Source: Clostridia bacterium (lineage in GTDB: Bacteria; Bacillota; Clostridia; Oscillospirales; RGIG8002). From it: a stretch of DNA of 50,156 nt. The translations under genes were made by a program, and so were the position numbers. The notes below the pieces were generated by a model. It had not been told where the DNA came from. It saw nothing but the letters and a program-made list of their open reading frames with translations, and did not search any database. Of this stretch, positions 15,527-24,774 are shown piece by piece (position 1 is the first letter of the stretch; every line of letters begins with the position of its first letter). The stretch is from the NCBI GenBank assembly GCA_017438525.1, contig JAFRVI010000057.1, positions 1-50,156 of the forward strand, read 5' to 3'.

Positions 15527-18500
15527 TTATTCGACCGTAACCGTCGAGCGTCCGCTGAAGCCCCAGGCGTTCCCGGAGTCGCAGGCGTAGGCGCTGTTGA
15601 CGGCGAAGGTTCCGGGCGTTACGGCGCGGACGTAGAAGACCGCGCGGGCGCTGCCGCCTTGGGACCAGGCGCAGATCGTGACGCGCTGGCCGTCCTGATC
15701 GCAGAGCCAGGCGTGGTTGCTCGCGCTGTAATCGTACTCGGAGAAGCGGAAGCCGGACGGGATGTAGTCCATGACGTTGACGCTCTGCTTGTTCTTCACG
15801 CCGGAAACGTCGATCGTCACGCGCACCTTGTCGCCGACGGAAATCTTTCCGCCGCGCACCGATTCGACGCGCTTGGAGACGGTGTAGGTCGCGCCGGAAA
15901 CGTCGAGCTCGTCGGCGCCGCCGGTGTAGTAAGCGGTCACGTCGACACTGCCTTCGGTCACCGCGAAGTTCGCGGCGGCGAGCTCATCCGTCGTGATCCT
16001 GAGCGTCTTCGTCGCCGTTCCGTTGAGCGTTACGGAGCCGCCGGCGTATTCAAAGGACGCGCTGCCGTATGCGCCGCGGAGCATATTGGCGGCGTATATA
16101 ACCTGCTGCAGTCCGTAGAAGTCGGTCGGCTTCTCTATGTCGCAGATATGCTTCATAAGGCGCTTGGCGATGTTTCTGTCGGTGCGGGAAACGATCGTCA
16201 GCGCCATCGCGGTGAGGCGGTCATTTATATCGCCGTCGTCGCCCGCCTTGATGAAGGCGCTGCCGCTTACGCTCTCGGAAACGAGCGGGCGGAAGGTCGC
16301 GTTGAACTCCGCTTCCGCGCCGGAGTCATCGCCCAGCGCAGCGAGCGCGCAGGCGTAAAGCATACGCGAGTAGAGGTCGGACACATCGGATTCCGCGAGC
16401 TTGGCGCGGACTTCAAGCAGTACCGGATCGCCGAGCGCGGCGAGGACGAGGTACTTCTCCGTTTCGTCAAGCGACTGCGCGTAGCTTCTGACGCGCGCGG
16501 CGTTGAAGGCGTCCGGATCGGCCCAGACCGCGAACGCGGTCACGAAGGGATCCGTTTCGGCGTAGGGATATATCGCCATACCGCCGTTCGTCTCCTGCAG
16601 TTCGCCCTGCTCCGCTTCGGAAACGGCGTAGAACGCCTTCTCCTCCTCCGGCGCGAAGGACGCGAGCATCCTGCCCGCGACCGCAGCCGCGAGGCGCTGG
16701 TCGGCTCTGCCGCCGACGGAGTAATAAAGCTTGTAAAGCGCAGAGGCGATATACTTTGCGTTACCATTGCTGAAAACGAGCGTCACGGGCGAGCGCAGCG
16801 CGTTGACGTCGACTCCGCCCGCGAGGTCGAACTCCTTGAAGAGCGGGAGCTCGTCGGCGTTCGATATGACTCTGAAGGTCTCGGCGATCGCGTCGCTTTC
16901 GGATCCGTTCTTTCCGCTGACGGTGACGGTGTAAACGCCCTCGGGCTGCTGCCCGAAGTTGAAGTAGGTGAAGGCGTTGCCCTTTGCGGACTGCGTGAGC
17001 GTCTGCTCGGAGCCGTCCGGCTTCGCGAGCTTCGCGGTGAACTCGGTCTCGCCGACGGAAACTCCCTTGCCGTACGCGTGGACGCCGAAGGAGACGTCGT
17101 CGCCCGTCTGGTAGGTCTTCGCCACGACCGCGTCGGTCACGAAGCTCAGCGACGCGCTGACGTTCTTTTTGCCGTTGCCGCCGTAGAGATCGTCCGAGAT
17201 CGCGTTGACGGTTATGCGCCAGTCGGTGACGTTATCGGGGAGCGTTATCGTTATTTCGGCATTGCCGTTTTTGTCCGTGCGCGCGGTCTCGAACGCCGCG
17301 GTATCGACGAAGTTTTGTCTGACGCCGCCTTCGTCTCCCCCTCCGCCGCCTTCGGCACCGCCGTCGTCGTCGCCGTTGAATGAATGCTGCGTGAAAGAAA
17401 CGAAGGTATCCCTGACGCCGCTGCCGAGCCACCTGTCATAAACGGAGCCGAGCAGGTCGGCGTTCTGCGGAGCGACGGCGAACTGCGCCTCATCAACGAC
17501 GCTGACGTTCACTGTTCCGGCGTGGCCGGCGCCCTTCTCGTCCTTGACGGAAACGGTTATCTTCATCTCGTCGCCGGGTCTGTATTCTTTCTTATCCGTT
17601 GTTATGTCTACGTTCAGTTTCTTCTCCGCATAGTCGTAAGGCACGACAGCGTCGTTGAGCTTGTAGATGCGCCTGCCGTCGAAGAACGCGCCGACAAGGT
17701 AGACGTCGGGGGCGTACTCCTCCTTGAAGGTGAACTCGAACGGGAAGGAGGCGCAAACGCGCTCCTCGCTGAATCCCTCGTTGACGATACCGAGCATGAG
17801 CGTGCCGCCTTCCGGACGAACGCCGTCCTTGCCGAGCAGGTCGAGCGTGAAGGTCTCGCCTATCCTTCGTGCTTTCATCCGTTTGACAGAGTCATACCAG
17901 CCGATGCCGTCGTATTCTCTGTCGCTTTCGGACAGACCGAATCGTTTGACGTTACTCTCGCTGCCGACGTAATAGTAATACCTTTCGTCGACGGCGGTCG
18001 CGCTTTTTATGAACCTGCCGCTGTCGTCGGTGCAGGAGGCCTCAACCATATAGTAGCCGTATTCGAGCGGCTCGAGAGAGACGTCCGTCTCGACTACGCC
18101 GCCCGCGGCGGTGAAGACCGAATCGAAGACGGTTTCCTCATGTCTGTTATAGTTGTACCTCTTCGCCGTGACCGTCTTCTTCGCGATGTAATCGTAATAT
18201 GTGTATTCCGTCGGCGGATCGTAATAGTTTTTCTTGATTGTGATCCGGACGTCGGTATCGTAGGGCGCGCCGCGGAGCGGTTCGTAATCGATATAGTAGT
18301 TATCGAGCACATCGGCGGTCAGGTTATCCTTGAAGCGATTGACCTTCGCGGCGACGTGTGCAACGCCGTCCCCGCCCTTCGCCTCGACGGTTATCATTGC
18401 TGAAGAGCGTAGGTATCTGTAGCTCAGTCCGAACTCGTTGACCTTGTCGAGCGTGACGTTATCCTTGACGGTGATGTATTTGTAACTCGGGCTCCAGTAG

Positions 18501-20449
18501 CTGTAGTTATCACCCGCGGTCACCGGGAAATCGACCGTTATCCTGCCCTTAGAATCCGTGGTGTAGGTGTTGCCGTCGATGATGAACTCCTCGTCCGCGG
18601 CGGGGATGCCGCCGTAGTACTCCGCGGTCATTCCGAAGTGTACCGTCTCGCCTACCTTGTAGTAATCCTTCAGCTTGTCGAAGGTGACGTTGAAGGCGGG
18701 CTTGGTGTAATCCTCGACCTGTATATAATCGACGAAGACGGCTTCGTCGCCGACGATCGCGGCTATGCCGTAGTAATCGTGTTTGAAGGATTTGAGCGGC
18801 AGCTTCGCGGTGAACACGCCGTTCTCGTTCACCTCCGCCTCGACGGAGATAACGCGGTTTTCGGCGGGTATATCGCTGCGGCTGCTGTCCGATACGTAGT
18901 CGTAGGTGTATTCGACCTCGCCGAGCGCGACGGTGATCTTCGCGGGCAGCGCGGAGGAGTACCTACCGCGCAGAACGCCGAATACGTTTATCGTATCGGT
19001 CGGCAGGTAGGATTCCCTGTCGGTGTAGATGTAAGAATAGTATCTGTCAGACGCCGGAAGCTCCTCCGCCGGAACGAGCAGCACCGAGCCGATGAAGGGC
19101 TGACGGCTGCCGTTCTCGATCTTCACGACAGCGGCGCGGGCGTCACCGGTCAGCGGAATGGAAACGCTGCCGTTACCGGAAGTCTTCACCGCGCTCTCGC
19201 CGTCGACCGTCACGGTCGCGCCGGAGGCGGAAGTCGCGGTCTTCGCGTCGTTCACCCAGACGAGGAGGCGCTTGTTTTCGCTGCGCATATAAACGACTGT
19301 GTCGTTGACCTGGATAAGCTTCTGGATGACGTAGTCTTTGCCGCCGATCTTCGCAGAGGCGGTCACGACGTAATAGCCCTCCGGCAGTTCTTCCGGCAGG
19401 ACAAGGAAACATTTTGAATAACTGCCGGATCCTTCGGGTATAAGATTGAGCGTCGCCTGAGCGTGCTGATTCATACCCGCGGTGTCGACAATATCGTAGC
19501 CCCGGTTCTCATAGTAGTAGCTGCGGCTGTAGAGGTTCTTGACCTCAATGGCGCGGATGAGTTCCGCGTAGGCGTCCGCGGACGCCACCTTGTGCACCGT
19601 GACGTCGAAGGGTATTTCGCTGTATTTGGTGATGCGGCCCCTGTCCGAATAGGTATCCGCGCTCAGCTCGATGACGGGCACGTCGGTCGTCAGGAAGGTC
19701 TCCTCAATGCTTCCGGCGCGTTCGATCAGGTAGTTGGTATCGTAGTCCCTGTCAATGTTGAAGGTCGCGGTCGCGTCTTCCTCTAATTCATCGCCGGATG
19801 CGGTTCTGAACCCGGCCTTGACGGTGACGACGTAGGTCGTCATTTCCTCCCAGCGCTTCTCGGGGATGATGACGACGCGGTTGCCGACCTTCTCCATCCT
19901 GTACGGCGTGGTCGACGGCTCGACGGTGATGAAGCTCTCCCAGTCGGTGAAGTCGTCGCGTGTGAAGGTTATCTCAATGCCGGTGTTCGGCTCGGCGACG
20001 CCGCCGTTCTTCGGGAAGAAGGAGCGCACGCCGAACTCCGAGCGCGTCTGGAAGGCGTAGGAGCGATCGTTGCCCTTGCCGTCGTCTATCATAAACGTGA
20101 GGATCGAATCCGGCTCGAGCGGCTCGTCGAAGGTGAGCAGGTAGTTGCCCTGCTCCGTCTTCTCCAGCTCGTAAGGCGTTTCAACACCCGCGGAAAGCTG
20201 CGTGCGCAGGTCGTCGGCGTCCGCAAAGCGCTCACCGGCGATCAGGAACTGCGACTCGGTGAAAACGCCGTTGACGTCCGCTGCCGTCGGAGTTATCTCC
20301 GCGCTTATCGCCACGGGGTCCGAAACCGCGGGCTTGAGCGCGAAAAGCAGCACCGCGCCGACCGTTATCGCGACGAGCGCGGCGGCGACGGATACGCTTA
20401 TCGCCTTGTGCGTTGATATCCATTTGCCAATCGAAGAAAAGATTTTCAT
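15527..20449 (-). CDS. Large membrane-anchored alpha-2-macroglobulin-like protein without thioester
   Basis: 1640 residues. An N-terminal membrane anchor (about 16-37, VSVAAALVAITVGAVLLFAL) is followed by Ig-like/MG domains ('FFPKNGGVAEPNTGIEITF' near 140), an MG2-like part ('YIYTDRESYLPTDTINVFGV'), the A2M core ('LPDNVTDWRITVNAISDDLYGG') and an alpha-helical domain. Where thioester forms have GCxEQ, this protein has GGRADQ (1246-1251), so no Cys-Gln thioester can form. A Gly/Asp/Glu-rich stretch 'DDDGGAEGGGGGDEGG' lies near 1030. Bacterial members are thought to trap proteases or modulate the envelope; a mechanism without the thioester would have to be steric. GGAGGGGAG precedes the ATG. It is divergent from argH, with a putative operator in the gap. 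Confidence 0.85.
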   Translation of the reverse strand: MKIFSSIGKWISTHKAISVSVAAALVAITVGAVLLFALKPAVSDPVAISAEITPTAADVNGVFTESQFLIAGERFADADDLRTQLSAGVETPYELEKTEQGNYLLTFDEPLEPDSILTFMIDDGKGNDRSYAFQTRSEFGVRSFFPKNGGVAEPNTGIEITFTRDDFTDWESFITVEPSTTPYRMEKVGNRVVIIPEKRWEEMTTYVVTVKAGFRTASGDELEEDATATFNIDRDYDTNYLIERAGSIEETFLTTDVPVIELSADTYSDRGRITKYSEIPFDVTVHKVASADAYAELIRAIEVKNLYSRSYYYENRGYDIVDTAGMNQHAQATLNLIPEGSGSYSKCFLVLPEELPEGYYVVTASAKIGGKDYVIQKLIQVNDTVVYMRSENKRLLVWVNDAKTATSASGATVTVDGESAVKTSGNGSVSIPLTGDARAAVVKIENGSRQPFIGSVLLVPAEELPASDRYYSYIYTDRESYLPTDTINVFGVLRGRYSSALPAKITVALGEVEYTYDYVSDSSRSDIPAENRVISVEAEVNENGVFTAKLPLKSFKHDYYGIAAIVGDEAVFVDYIQVEDYTKPAFNVTFDKLKDYYKVGETVHFGMTAEYYGGIPAADEEFIIDGNTYTTDSKGRITVDFPVTAGDNYSYWSPSYKYITVKDNVTLDKVNEFGLSYRYLRSSAMITVEAKGGDGVAHVAAKVNRFKDNLTADVLDNYYIDYEPLRGAPYDTDVRITIKKNYYDPPTEYTYYDYIAKKTVTAKRYNYNRHEETVFDSVFTAAGGVVETDVSLEPLEYGYYMVEASCTDDSGRFIKSATAVDERYYYYVGSESNVKRFGLSESDREYDGIGWYDSVKRMKARRIGETFTLDLLGKDGVRPEGGTLMLGIVNEGFSEERVCASFPFEFTFKEEYAPDVYLVGAFFDGRRIYKLNDAVVPYDYAEKKLNVDITTDKKEYRPGDEMKITVSVKDEKGAGHAGTVNVSVVDEAQFAVAPQNADLLGSVYDRWLGSGVRDTFVSFTQHSFNGDDDGGAEGGGGGDEGGVRQNFVDTAAFETARTDKNGNAEITITLPDNVTDWRITVNAISDDLYGGNGKKNVSASLSFVTDAVVAKTYQTGDDVSFGVHAYGKGVSVGETEFTAKLAKPDGSEQTLTQSAKGNAFTYFNFGQQPEGVYTVTVSGKNGSESDAIAETFRVISNADELPLFKEFDLAGGVDVNALRSPVTLVFSNGNAKYIASALYKLYYSVGGRADQRLAAAVAGRMLASFAPEEEKAFYAVSEAEQGELQETNGGMAIYPYAETDPFVTAFAVWADPDAFNAARVRSYAQSLDETEKYLVLAALGDPVLLEVRAKLAESDVSDLYSRMLYACALAALGDDSGAEAEFNATFRPLVSESVSGSAFIKAGDDGDINDRLTAMALTIVSRTDRNIAKRLMKHICDIEKPTDFYGLQQVIYAANMLRGAYGSASFEYAGGSVTLNGTATKTLRITTDELAAANFAVTEGSVDVTAYYTGGADELDVSGATYTVSKRVESVRGGKISVGDKVRVTIDVSGVKNKQSVNVMDYIPSGFRFSEYDYSASNHAWLCDQDGQRVTICAWSQGGSARAVFYVRAVTPGTFAVNSAYACDSGNAWGFSGRSTVTVE

Positions 20450-20474
20450 ATCTCTCCCCTCCTTTTACGATTGC

Positions 20475-20480
20475 ATTATA
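20475..20480 (-). promoter_or_regulatory. -10 element of the alpha-2-macroglobulin gene
   Basis: Minus-strand TATAAT, 26 bp before the start codon. No good -35 lies at 17 bases; that position abuts the TTACA repeats, which suggests the promoter depends on or is controlled by a regulator. Confidence 0.45.
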
Positions 20481-20503
20481 TCACGCTGTAAGCAAAAAAG
20501 CGA

Positions 20504-20538
20504 TTACAAAAAGTTACAGTTTTGTAACTTTTTTGTAA
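20504..20538. promoter_or_regulatory. Symmetric TTACA/TGTAA repeat cluster, putative operator
   Basis: TTACA occurs at 20504 and 20514 and TGTAA at 20523 and 20534. The inner pair forms a perfect inverted repeat AAAGTTACA / TGTAACTTT (20510-20531, 4-base centre). It lies between the divergent promoters of argH and the alpha-2-macroglobulin gene. The regulator is unknown. Confidence 0.5.
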
Positions 20539-20566
20539 CTTTTGTGTATATTTTTTCATATTCCTC

Positions 20567-20595
20567 TTGACAACGGGGAAATAATGAGATAAAAT
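20567..20595 (+). promoter_or_regulatory. argH promoter
   Basis: TTGACA (20567-20572), a 17-base spacer and TAAAAT (20590-20595). The start codon is 34 bp downstream. Confidence 0.8.
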
Positions 20596-20628
20596 ATAAA
20601 AAATCGCGTATAATTATGAGGTTTTGGT

Positions 20629-22002
20629 ATGGAAAAACTTTGGACGGGAAGGTTCAAAAAAACGCTCGACGAGGCGGCGAACGCCTTCAACGCGTCGATA
20701 TCGGTCGACAGCCGGATGTACCGCGAGGACGTGACCGGCTCGATCGCGCACGCGAAGATGCTCGCGGCATGCGGCATAATATCGGAAGCGGACGGCGCCG
20801 CGATTGTCGCGGGGCTTGAAGGCATACTCGCGGATATGGAAAGCGGCGCGCTCGCGCCCTCGCCGGAGGCGGAGGACATACACTCCTTCGTGGAGGCGGA
20901 GCTGACCAAGCGCATCGGCGACGCGGGAAAGCGCCTGCACACCGCGCGCAGCAGGAACGACCAGGTCGCGCTCGACCTGCGGCTCTATCTGCGCGGGCGC
21001 ATAGACGAGCTTTCCGAAGCGGCGAAGGAGCTTATCTCCGCGCTGCTCGACGTCGCGGAGGCGAACGCCGACGCCGTTATGCCCGGCTACACGCACCTCC
21101 AGCGCGGGCAGCCGATCGTCTTCGGCCACCAGCTCTGCGCCTACGCGCAGATGCTGCTGCGCGACCTCGGGCGGCTCGCCGACTGCCGCAGGCGCATGAA
21201 CGTTTCCCCGCTCGGCTCCTGCGCGCTCGCGGGCACGACCTACCCGATCGACCGCGCGATGACGGCGGAACTGCTCTGCTTCGACGCGCCCTGCGCGAAC
21301 AGCATTGACGGCGTTTCCGACCGCGACTTCGCGGTCGAGCTCGCCGCGGACTGCGCGATAATCGCGGCGCACCTCTCGCGGCTCGCGGAGGAGACGATCC
21401 TCTGGTGCTCCCGCGAGTTCGGCTTCGTCGAGCTGGACGACGCCTACTCCACCGGCTCCTCGATAATGCCGCAGAAAAAGAACCCCGACGTCGCCGAGCT
21501 CGTGCGCGGCAAGACGGGGCGCGTCTACGGCGATCTGACGACGCTGCTGACGCTGCTCAAGGGGCTTCCCCTCGCATACAACAAGGATATGCAGGAGGAC
21601 AAGGAGGCGATCTTCGACAGCGTGGACACCGTCTGCGACTGCCTGCGGCTCTACGCGCCGATGCTGCGCACGATGAAGGTGGACCGCGCCGCGATGCGCA
21701 AAGCTTCGGCGGAGGGCTTCATCAACGCCACCGACTGCGCCGACTATCTGACGAAGAAGGGCGTCCCCTTCCGCGAAGCGTATAAGCTCACCGGCGGGCT
21801 CGTCGCGTATTGCATCGACGGGGGCAAAACGCTGGAAACGCTGACGCTTGAGGAATATAAGGGCTTCTCCCCCGTCTTCGAGCAGGACGTCTTCGACGCG
21901 ATCGACCTCGACGTCTGCGTCGCGAAGCGCACCAGCTTCGGCGGCACCGCCCCCGACAGCGTAAAGGCGCAGATAAAGGCGATGAGGGAAGAAATAGGGT
22001 AA
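20629..22002 (+). CDS. argH: Argininosuccinate lyase
   Basis: 457 residues, the normal length. It splits argininosuccinate into arginine and fumarate, the last step of arginine synthesis. Family motifs include the N-terminal LWTGRF, HTARSRNDQVALD near residue 104, 'GYTHLQRGQP' near 150 and the signature GSSIMPQKKNPD (about 276-287), whose second Ser is catalytic. It has its own promoter and terminator and no argG next to it, so it is a single-gene unit here. A short GAGG site precedes the ATG. Confidence 0.97.
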   Translation: MEKLWTGRFKKTLDEAANAFNASISVDSRMYREDVTGSIAHAKMLAACGIISEADGAAIVAGLEGILADMESGALAPSPEAEDIHSFVEAELTKRIGDAGKRLHTARSRNDQVALDLRLYLRGRIDELSEAAKELISALLDVAEANADAVMPGYTHLQRGQPIVFGHQLCAYAQMLLRDLGRLADCRRRMNVSPLGSCALAGTTYPIDRAMTAELLCFDAPCANSIDGVSDRDFAVELAADCAIIAAHLSRLAEETILWCSREFGFVELDDAYSTGSSIMPQKKNPDVAELVRGKTGRVYGDLTTLLTLLKGLPLAYNKDMQEDKEAIFDSVDTVCDCLRLYAPMLRTMKVDRAAMRKASAEGFINATDCADYLTKKGVPFREAYKLTGGLVAYCIDGGKTLETLTLEEYKGFSPVFEQDVFDAIDLDVCVAKRTSFGGTAPDSVKAQIKAMREEIG

Positions 22003-22041
22003 CCCTCAATATTTATTCAACAGTAAATGAATCGTACGACA

Positions 22042-22077
22042 AAGCCGGAGGCAATCGCCTCCGGCTTACGTTTTTTT
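22042..22077. terminator. Terminator between convergent argH and foldase gene
   Basis: Stem AAGCCGGAGGC / GCCTCCGGCTT with loop AATC, followed by ACGTTTTTTT on the plus strand. On the minus strand the stem is followed by TTTG, so it may serve both directions. Confidence 0.85.
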
Positions 22078-22097
22078 GCGGGCGATCAAGCTCGCCC

Positions 22098-23177
22098 CTA
22101 CTTCACCACGGCGGAGTCGACGGCGGTCTGGATGACGGTGTCGACGAGGCCCCATATCGTGATGTTGCTTCTGCCGTACTTCTGCAGGCACTCCTCGTTG
22201 CTCGCGCAGTTATACTGCTTCGCGTAGTATGCCACGTAGTCGTTGAACTCCTCCTCGCTCAGCTCTATCCCCTCGCGGCGCGCGAGCGCGACGCAGACCA
22301 TCTGCGTTTTCACCTCGCCCTGCGCGTATTCCTCCGTCTGCTGCAGGAAGGTCTCGTAGCTCATGCTCATATACTGCTGCACGAAGCCCTCGAGCGTTAA
22401 GCCGTAGGCGTCCGCGTACTTCTGATAGTTATCGGTTATCTCCTTTTTGAAGGAGTCGATCTCCTTCTGCGGATACTTCAGCACCTTCGCGCCGCCGAGC
22501 AGCTTTTCGCGGACGGCGGTCCACTTTTTGTTCGTCTCGTTATCCGTTCTCACGTCCGCGAGGAACGCCTCGGCGCTGTCGTAGTCGCCGAAGTTCGCGG
22601 CGACGTACTCGTCGGTTATCTCCGGGTAGGTGTACGCCTGGATGGAGTTGACCTTCACGTTGAAGACGACCGGCACGCCCGCGAGGTCGGGATCGTTCGG
22701 GTACGGGTCGGGGAAGTTGAGGTCGAGCGAGACCGTCTGCCCTATCTCCACGCCGATGAGCCCGTCCTCGAAGCCGGGGATGAACTGCCCCGCGCCGATC
22801 TCGAGCCCGTCGTAGCCCTGCGCGGTGCCGCCTTCGAACGGGACGCCGTCGCGCAGGCCCTCGAAGTCGATGTTCACGAAGTCGCCCTTCTGCACGGGGC
22901 GGTCGGTCACGGGCGCTTTTTCAAGCGCGTTGTTGTTGAGCAGGAACTCGTGTACCGTTTCGATGACCTCTTCGTCCGTGACGGCGATCTCGGCGGCGGA
23001 AATTTCGATGCCCTTGAATTCGCCCGGCTCGACGTATTCGTTCAGGTCGTAGTCGTAAAAGTCGTATTTGCCGAGCGGTTCGCCCGAGCCGCCGGAGGCG
23101 GTTTCGCCTTCGCCGCGGCAGGCGGAAAAGCCGCAGAGCGCGAGCGCGGCGAGCAATATCGCAAGCGTTTTTTTCAT
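22098..23177 (-). CDS. Lipoprotein with FKBP/trigger-factor-like peptidyl-prolyl isomerase domains
   Basis: 359 residues. A lipoprotein signal peptide ends in LALCGFSAC with Cys20 as the lipid-modified residue. After a short linker come trigger-factor-like parts: an FKBP domain (about 90-175, 'VQKGDFVNIDFEGLRDG', 'GAGQFIPGFEDGLIGVEIGQ') and a helical C-terminal region (about 190-345) similar to trigger factor's chaperone arms. The ribosome-binding domain is missing. It probably folds proteins outside the membrane, as PrsA does, but with an FKBP fold. It is the last gene of a run with an ABC exporter pair, 13 bp after the permease. Confidence 0.85.
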   Translation of the reverse strand: MKKTLAILLAALALCGFSACRGEGETASGGSGEPLGKYDFYDYDLNEYVEPGEFKGIEISAAEIAVTDEEVIETVHEFLLNNNALEKAPVTDRPVQKGDFVNIDFEGLRDGVPFEGGTAQGYDGLEIGAGQFIPGFEDGLIGVEIGQTVSLDLNFPDPYPNDPDLAGVPVVFNVKVNSIQAYTYPEITDEYVAANFGDYDSAEAFLADVRTDNETNKKWTAVREKLLGGAKVLKYPQKEIDSFKKEITDNYQKYADAYGLTLEGFVQQYMSMSYETFLQQTEEYAQGEVKTQMVCVALARREGIELSEEEFNDYVAYYAKQYNCASNEECLQKYGRSNITIWGLVDTVIQTAVDSAVVK

Positions 23178-23190
23178 AATAATATCTCCT

Positions 23191-24774
23191 TTACAGCGCG
23201 TTATAGAGCTTCTCGCCCTTCGCCTTCAGCAGCAGCATCGCGGCGCAGGCCGCGAGCGCGGAAATCCCCGCCGAAGCGAGCATAAAGGCGTTTGCGCCGA
23301 GCTCGAATTTGAAGATGATAAGATAGAACAGCACTCCGAAAAGCGCGCTGAATATGAAACCGAGCCCTATCGTGAGACCGACCGACGCGCTCTGCTTGAC
23401 GACGGCGTTTTCGTTCGTCCATTCGAGCTTCGGGTGGCGCAGGTTGATAAGCAGTCCCGCGGCGGATATGAAGAGCGTATAGCACGCGGCGGCAATAAAG
23501 ACGACCGCCCAATCGAGCGGCGAAATCACGCCGACAGCCGCGACGACCGCGGACGCCGCGAGCACCGGCGCTCCGCAGACGAGCAGGTTGAGCGCGATCT
23601 TCGCGGCGAAGACGTCGCGGGGACGCAGCGGCATCGCCTTCAGCTGCGGGAGACGGCGCCCTTCGATCGAGATCGAGGACGCGGTCGTGCTGCTCATAGA
23701 TATGCAGAAGAAGACCGCCATCATCACGACGGGCGCCGCTTCAAGAGGTCCGTACAACGCGGCGCCTTGAAGCTTTACCGCCGCGTAGACCGCGCCGATA
23801 ATCAGCATCAGCGGCGCGAACGCGGTGTTCATAAAATACGCGAAGGACGAGAAATAGCCGGCCGCCTCCTTGCGGAACAGCGCGGCGAAAACCGACTTCG
23901 CCCGCGCGCTGTGCGCGGCGCCGCCCTTCGCGGAGGCGGATGCGTTCACTTTGCTCACGCTGCGGTTGAAGCGCAGCGACGCGATGAAGGCGACGAGCGC
24001 GATAAACGCCGCGGATACCGCCGCGAAAAGCAGCAGCGGACCCCATTTCAGCGCCGCGCCGTCAAGGCACCAGCGCAGAGGCGGGAAAAACCTTCCCGCG
24101 GCGCGAACCGCCCCGTCGGGGTCCAGCAGCAGGCGCGTCATAATGCCGTCCGACTCCGACATGAACCAGAGATAGACGCCGACGAAGAGCGCGACGCCTA
24201 TGACGTTGCGGATCATCCTGCTCTTTCCGCCGAAGGAGAAGCGGCTGAACGCCGCCGAGATCAGCAGTCCGAGCCCGACGGGTATCATCGGGACGAATAT
24301 GAACATAACGAGTGCCGCGACGATGAAGAGCAGCGGCGGCGCGGCGAAATACGCGTAAACGGCGAACGCCGGAACGAGCACTATCGCCGAATAAAGATAA
24401 TTCTCCGCAAGGAAGGCGCAAAGCTTGCCCGCGTAGATCTGAAAGCCGGTGAACGGCATCGACATCAGCACCTCGAGGTTCGTGGCGCGGAACATACGCG
24501 CCGAGCCGGTCGACGCCGCGGTTATCAGCGTCAGCAGCGCGTCGGCGCAGATGAATACGAGCAGCACGGAGATGTAACCGGCGTTCATCCCCTGCGCCGC
24601 CTTCGCGATCGTGAAGGCGTAAAACGCGGAGGCGCCGAGCATCAGAAGCACAACGAGGACGCCGAACAGCATGTTAGCCGCGCTCCCCTTGTTTTTGCTC
24701 CTGCGTTCGACGAGACGGCGCGGATTCAGACTTTCCGACGCCTCGGCGCGAAACAAAGTCCAGATGTTTCTCAT
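23191..24774 (-). CDS. ABC transporter permease (ABC-2-like exporter)
   Basis: 527 residues with about a dozen hydrophobic segments, e.g. 'LFGVLVVLLMLGASAFYAF' near 37 and 'IVLVPAFAVYAYF' near 135. The cytoplasmic N-terminus 'LFRAEASESLNPRRLVERR' resembles large two-part exporter permeases of Firmicutes. It overlaps the ATPase gene by 4 bp (ATGA), so the two form one transporter. The substrate is unknown; the foldase lipoprotein downstream suggests export of a protein or peptide, or membrane maintenance. Confidence 0.8.
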   Translation of the reverse strand: MRNIWTLFRAEASESLNPRRLVERRSKNKGSAANMLFGVLVVLLMLGASAFYAFTIAKAAQGMNAGYISVLLVFICADALLTLITAASTGSARMFRATNLEVLMSMPFTGFQIYAGKLCAFLAENYLYSAIVLVPAFAVYAYFAAPPLLFIVAALVMFIFVPMIPVGLGLLISAAFSRFSFGGKSRMIRNVIGVALFVGVYLWFMSESDGIMTRLLLDPDGAVRAAGRFFPPLRWCLDGAALKWGPLLLFAAVSAAFIALVAFIASLRFNRSVSKVNASASAKGGAAHSARAKSVFAALFRKEAAGYFSSFAYFMNTAFAPLMLIIGAVYAAVKLQGAALYGPLEAAPVVMMAVFFCISMSSTTASSISIEGRRLPQLKAMPLRPRDVFAAKIALNLLVCGAPVLAASAVVAAVGVISPLDWAVVFIAAACYTLFISAAGLLINLRHPKLEWTNENAVVKQSASVGLTIGLGFIFSALFGVLFYLIIFKFELGANAFMLASAGISALAACAAMLLLKAKGEKLYNAL

